Below, in pieces: positions 5,784 to 7,768 of a stretch of DNA of 7,768 nucleotides; the stretch's first letter is position 1; each line of letters starts with the position of its first letter. This stretch comes from Kiritimatiellia bacterium. GTDB taxonomy: Bacteria > Verrucomicrobiota > Kiritimatiellia > RFP12 > DVOR01. The DNA lies in NCBI GenBank assembly GCA_900771325.1, contig CAAGNN010000155.1:1-7768 (forward strand). The letters are read 5' to 3'. A program made the translations under genes and the position numbers. The notes below the pieces were generated by a model. That model was given only the letters and a program-made list of their open reading frames with translations, searched no databases and was not told where the DNA came from.

Positions 5784-7079
5784 TTATGCGAGTAGGGCGG
5801 CGGTTTTACTGGCGAGATAGAGGGGAAGGTTGGTGATGAGGCCGTCAGTGCGGTAGCCTCGGGTGGAAAAGCGAAGTGCCACACGGGGCGCGCGTTCGGC
5901 GATGTAGCGCTTGAAGGAGGGGGCCGAACGGTCTGCGCCGCCTTTGATTTCAACGGGAATGATGTCTGTTCCGAGCGGGAGCAACAGGTCAATCTCACTG
6001 GATTTGGTCGCGAAATAGCGAGGTCTATCGCTGAATTGCCCTTGCAGTTGTTGGAGGACATAGTTCTCGGTGAGGGCGCCCTTGAATTGATAATCGGTTT
6101 TGGTGAGAATGGCTTGATTGTCCAGCCCCGCCATCTGCTTGAGTAGCCCAGTGTCAAAGAGAAAGAGCTTGAATTGGTCGAGGCGCTCAAAGGCCGCCAG
6201 CGGGTGTTCGACTTTGGAAACGTTATGGACCCGCAGGAGAAGGCCCGCAGAGACAAGCCACTCGATGGCCTCTTCAAAGTCGCGCGCCCGTGCCCCCTCG
6301 CGCACCACGCCATACATAAACTTCTCGTTCGGCTTGGCCAATTGGGAGACAATGCTGCGAAAGACCATCAGCAACCGTGCACTGTTCACGCGCCCGTTAT
6401 GTTTGGAGAAGTCGTTCTCATAGACCGCAAGCAACTCCCGCTGAATCTGCCTGACGCGCGCAGGGTCGCGTTCTTGCGTCCACGAGGCAACGCACTCGGG
6501 CATTCCGCCGATGATGAGATAGAAGTGATACGTCTCCAGCAGTCGCTCGTGGAAAATCTCCTCGATCGTCTGCCCTGGCGTGATGGCCTTAAAATAATCA
6601 AAGAGCATCGGGTTTGTTGCCGCAAGGAACTCATCAAAGGTCAACGGCGCGAGGTCGAGCAGATTGACCATTCCTACAGGATAAGATTTAGGCTGCGCAA
6701 GCAAGGTGCCAAGCAGGCTCCCCGCCGCAACGATGTGATACTCGTTCGCTCGCTCCTTGAAATACTTCAATGCATTGAGCGCATCCGGGCACTCCTGGAT
6801 TTCATCAAAGACAACGAGCGTCTCCCCTGGCACAATCTTTCGGCCCGCAATCAGAGAGAGCAATTCAATGATGCGGTGAGGCTCCTTGTTCGCCTCAAAG
6901 AGCGGTCCCAAGGCGCGGTCCTCATCGAAGTTGAAATACGCCATATCAGCATAGCACCGCTGACCAAAGGTCTTCATCAGCCAGGTCTTCCCCACTTGCC
7001 GTGCGCCCTTCAAGACCAACGGCTTACGATTAGGCTGCGCTTTCCATTCCTGCAATGCGTGAAAGGCTGTTCGTTCCAT
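5784..7079 (-). CDS. AAA_14 / DUF4143 ATPase
   Basis: The product has 431 residues. The N-terminal AAA_14 domain carries Walker A GARQVGKT (25-32), Walker B LVVFDEIQ (88-95) and a sensor-like HIVAAGSLLG (115-124). The C-terminal DUF4143 region has GALTENYVLQQL (334-345), then SEIDLLL (361-367) and IIPVEIKGG (373-381). Glu362, Asp364, Glu377 and Lys379 are arranged like the active site of PD-(D/E)XK nucleases. Such proteins are widespread, often multicopy and of unclear cellular role. ATG 7079 (minus strand) is chosen because AAGGAGA lies five to six bases upstream and the family start MERTAFHALQEW fits; the frame stays open to 7409 but that part shows no protein-like character. It converges on the operon, is lower in GC and is flanked by repeat copies 2 and 3. 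Confidence 0.9.
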   Translation of the reverse strand: MERTAFHALQEWKAQPNRKPLVLKGARQVGKTWLMKTFGQRCYADMAYFNFDEDRALGPLFEANKEPHRIIELLSLIAGRKIVPGETLVVFDEIQECPDALNALKYFKERANEYHIVAAGSLLGTLLAQPKSYPVGMVNLLDLAPLTFDEFLAATNPMLFDYFKAITPGQTIEEIFHERLLETYHFYLIIGGMPECVASWTQERDPARVRQIQRELLAVYENDFSKHNGRVNSARLLMVFRSIVSQLAKPNEKFMYGVVREGARARDFEEAIEWLVSAGLLLRVHNVSKVEHPLAAFERLDQFKLFLFDTGLLKQMAGLDNQAILTKTDYQFKGALTENYVLQQLQGQFSDRPRYFATKSSEIDLLLPLGTDIIPVEIKGGADRSAPSFKRYIAERAPRVALRFSTRGYRTDGLITNLPLYLASKTAALLA

Positions 7080-7109
7080 ACCGTCTCCTTTTCCTTGGAT
7101 GTCGGAGAC

Positions 7110-7118
7110 AGTGTAGCA
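7110..7118 (-). promoter_or_regulatory. Candidate extended -10 promoter of the ATPase gene
   Basis: On the - strand TGCTACACT matches TGnTATAAT with two mismatches. It lies about 30 bp upstream of the ATG at 7079, leaving a short 5' leader that contains the AAGGAGA ribosome binding site. No strong -35 hexamer is seen; the AT-rich TTAAAA farther upstream is only a weak candidate. Confidence 0.3.
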
Positions 7119-7253
7119 CATTTTTCCGGCTTTTAAGGACTTCTTTTGCCACTTTTTCGCAAATATCTCGGGGCCTTTTTGCACATTTCTCCGAAACTTG
7201 GGCGAAATCTCGAAGTCGCCCCCTCTAGGGGAGAGTGTTGGCACACAGCAAAG

Positions 7254-7300
7254 TCGACAGTTGTCAGTCGACAGTGCGCGGCAAACCGCGACGGAGAGGC
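7254..7300 (+). repeat. Dispersed palindromic repeat, copy 3
   Basis: It is in the same orientation as copy 2. It carries AGTCGACAGTGCGCGGC and the tail CCGCGACGGAGAGGC (7286-7300). The CGCGG/CCGCG stem is kept (7277-7281 and 7286-7290) while its loop changes from CAGG to CAAA. Conserved stems with changed loops suggest the fold matters, though three copies are few. With copy 2 it brackets the ATPase gene. Confidence 0.65.
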
Positions 7301-7627
7301 AAACGGCAGAAGCCGTGAGGTTCGCGTTCACTGGCCAATGGCTTGCCCGTCGCGTCAGCGTCCTGTCGACTAATTCACGAATCGCCCTCGGCCTAGTGCG
7401 CCCCAACACTTATAGTTAGAGAAACCCGGACCCAATCTGGCGCAATTTTGTTCGGGGAGAGCCACTGGCCTTTGCCAATCGATGATTTATGGCTCATTTA
7501 CAAACCCTCCGAAAAAAGCGGGCCTAAATTGAAATAAGTCTTTGATTATCACAGTTTTCCAGAGCGGCAAACCAAACTTGAAAAATCAGCCTTCTCAAAT
7601 CTGCGAAACCCTTGATTTTACTGGCCT

Positions 7628-7759
7628 CAAGCGGTCTCTAAGTTCGCTTTGCGGGAGGCCCACTACTCCTTAACAGGGAGTAGTAGTGGGCACGCCGTCG
7701 CTTCCTGCGCGTCCGCTCCCGTCGTGGCCTCCCGCCATAGCGACCTAAGAGACTGCTTG
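7628..7759. repeat. Large imperfect inverted repeat with nested hairpin
   Basis: The left arm (7628-7660) and the reverse complement of the right arm (7726-7759) agree at 29 of 33 positions with one extra base on the right, counted by hand. Shared blocks are CAAGC, GTCTCT, TCGCT and CGGGAGGCC. Inside, ACTACTCC (7662-7669) pairs perfectly with GGAGTAGT (7677-7684) around a 7-base loop. The remaining interior (7691-7725) is GC-rich and shows no clear pairing. It is not a tRNA, and integron attC end motifs (GTTRRRY) are absent. Candidates are a miniature inverted-repeat element, the end of an insertion element, or a structured small RNA. Confidence 0.7.
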
Positions 7760-7768
7760 CCTGGACCC

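Larger units (their letters stand above)
7080..7627. other. Gene-free stretch beyond the ATPase
   Basis: No convincing gene is seen on either strand. The first part holds the ATPase 5' region and CCCC/GGGG dyads near 7220-7231. Repeat copy 3 lies at 7254-7300, followed by a small hairpin ACGGC/GCCGT (7303-7307 and 7312-7316). From about 7440 to 7627 the sequence becomes markedly AT-richer, with runs of A and T but no sigma-70 promoter of good quality and no long reading frame. It may hold the far end of an inserted segment or the control region of the structured element that follows. Confidence 0.6.

Noticed and set aside
6174..7136. 320-codon + strand frame opposite the ATPase
   Set aside because: It lacks motifs and a good ribosome binding site, while the - strand has intact Walker motifs and a strong one.
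7080..7409. N-terminal extension of the ATPase to 7409
   Set aside because: The extra 110 codons cross repeat copy 3 and show no family similarity, whereas ATG 7079 has a good ribosome binding site and matches the usual start.
7628..7759. Integron attC site
   Set aside because: Length and imperfect symmetry would fit, but the required GTTRRRY and RYYYAAC ends are absent on both strands and there is no integrase.

Overview
The window is GC-rich bacterial DNA that carries a compact surface-polysaccharide operon on the + strand (1152-5721), a separate ATPase gene on the - strand (5784-7079), and repeat-rich intergenic DNA at both ends. No rRNA or tRNA gene and no taxonomic marker was recognised, so the source is uncertain. 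Short palindromic intergenic repeats together with exopolysaccharide-type genes would suit a member of the PVC group (Verrucomicrobia, Lentisphaerae, Planctomycetes), but that is an impression, not a demonstration.

Layout. Positions 1-404 hold no gene. They contain nested direct repeats around a cluster of 22-bp palindromic units, then one copy of a dispersed repeat. A 63-bp promoter-leader module (405-467) precedes a lower-GC gene for a small membrane-anchored protein (519-1058). The same module, with 58 of 63 bases identical, recurs at 1129-1191 in front of the operon. The operon has five genes whose ends all overlap: a GT4-type glycosyltransferase, an FkbH-like HAD protein with an unusual Cys-rich N-terminus, a CE4 polysaccharide deacetylase, a second GT4-like glycosyltransferase, and a VanZ-family membrane protein. 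The overlaps are 10, 4, 4 and 8 nt, which points to one transcript and translational coupling.

The proteins fit a cytoplasmic and inner-membrane glycan assembly line: two sugar transferases, one deacetylase for an N-acetylated sugar, an FkbH-like enzyme that in other systems activates a glyceryl group, and a small membrane protein. No flippase, polymerase, export protein or acyl carrier protein lies in the window, so the pathway must be completed elsewhere.

A convergent gene encodes an AAA_14/DUF4143 ATPase (431 aa). Its GC content is lower than the operon's, and two same-orientation copies of a dispersed palindromic repeat (5721-5764 and 7254-7300) bracket it, so it looks like a cassette added beside the operon. 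Beyond it lies about 550 bp without a recognisable gene. This stretch is AT-richer toward 7440-7627 and ends in a large imperfect inverted repeat (7628-7759) with a nested hairpin. That element is unidentified and is the most intriguing structure here, together with the duplicated 63-bp promoter-leader.
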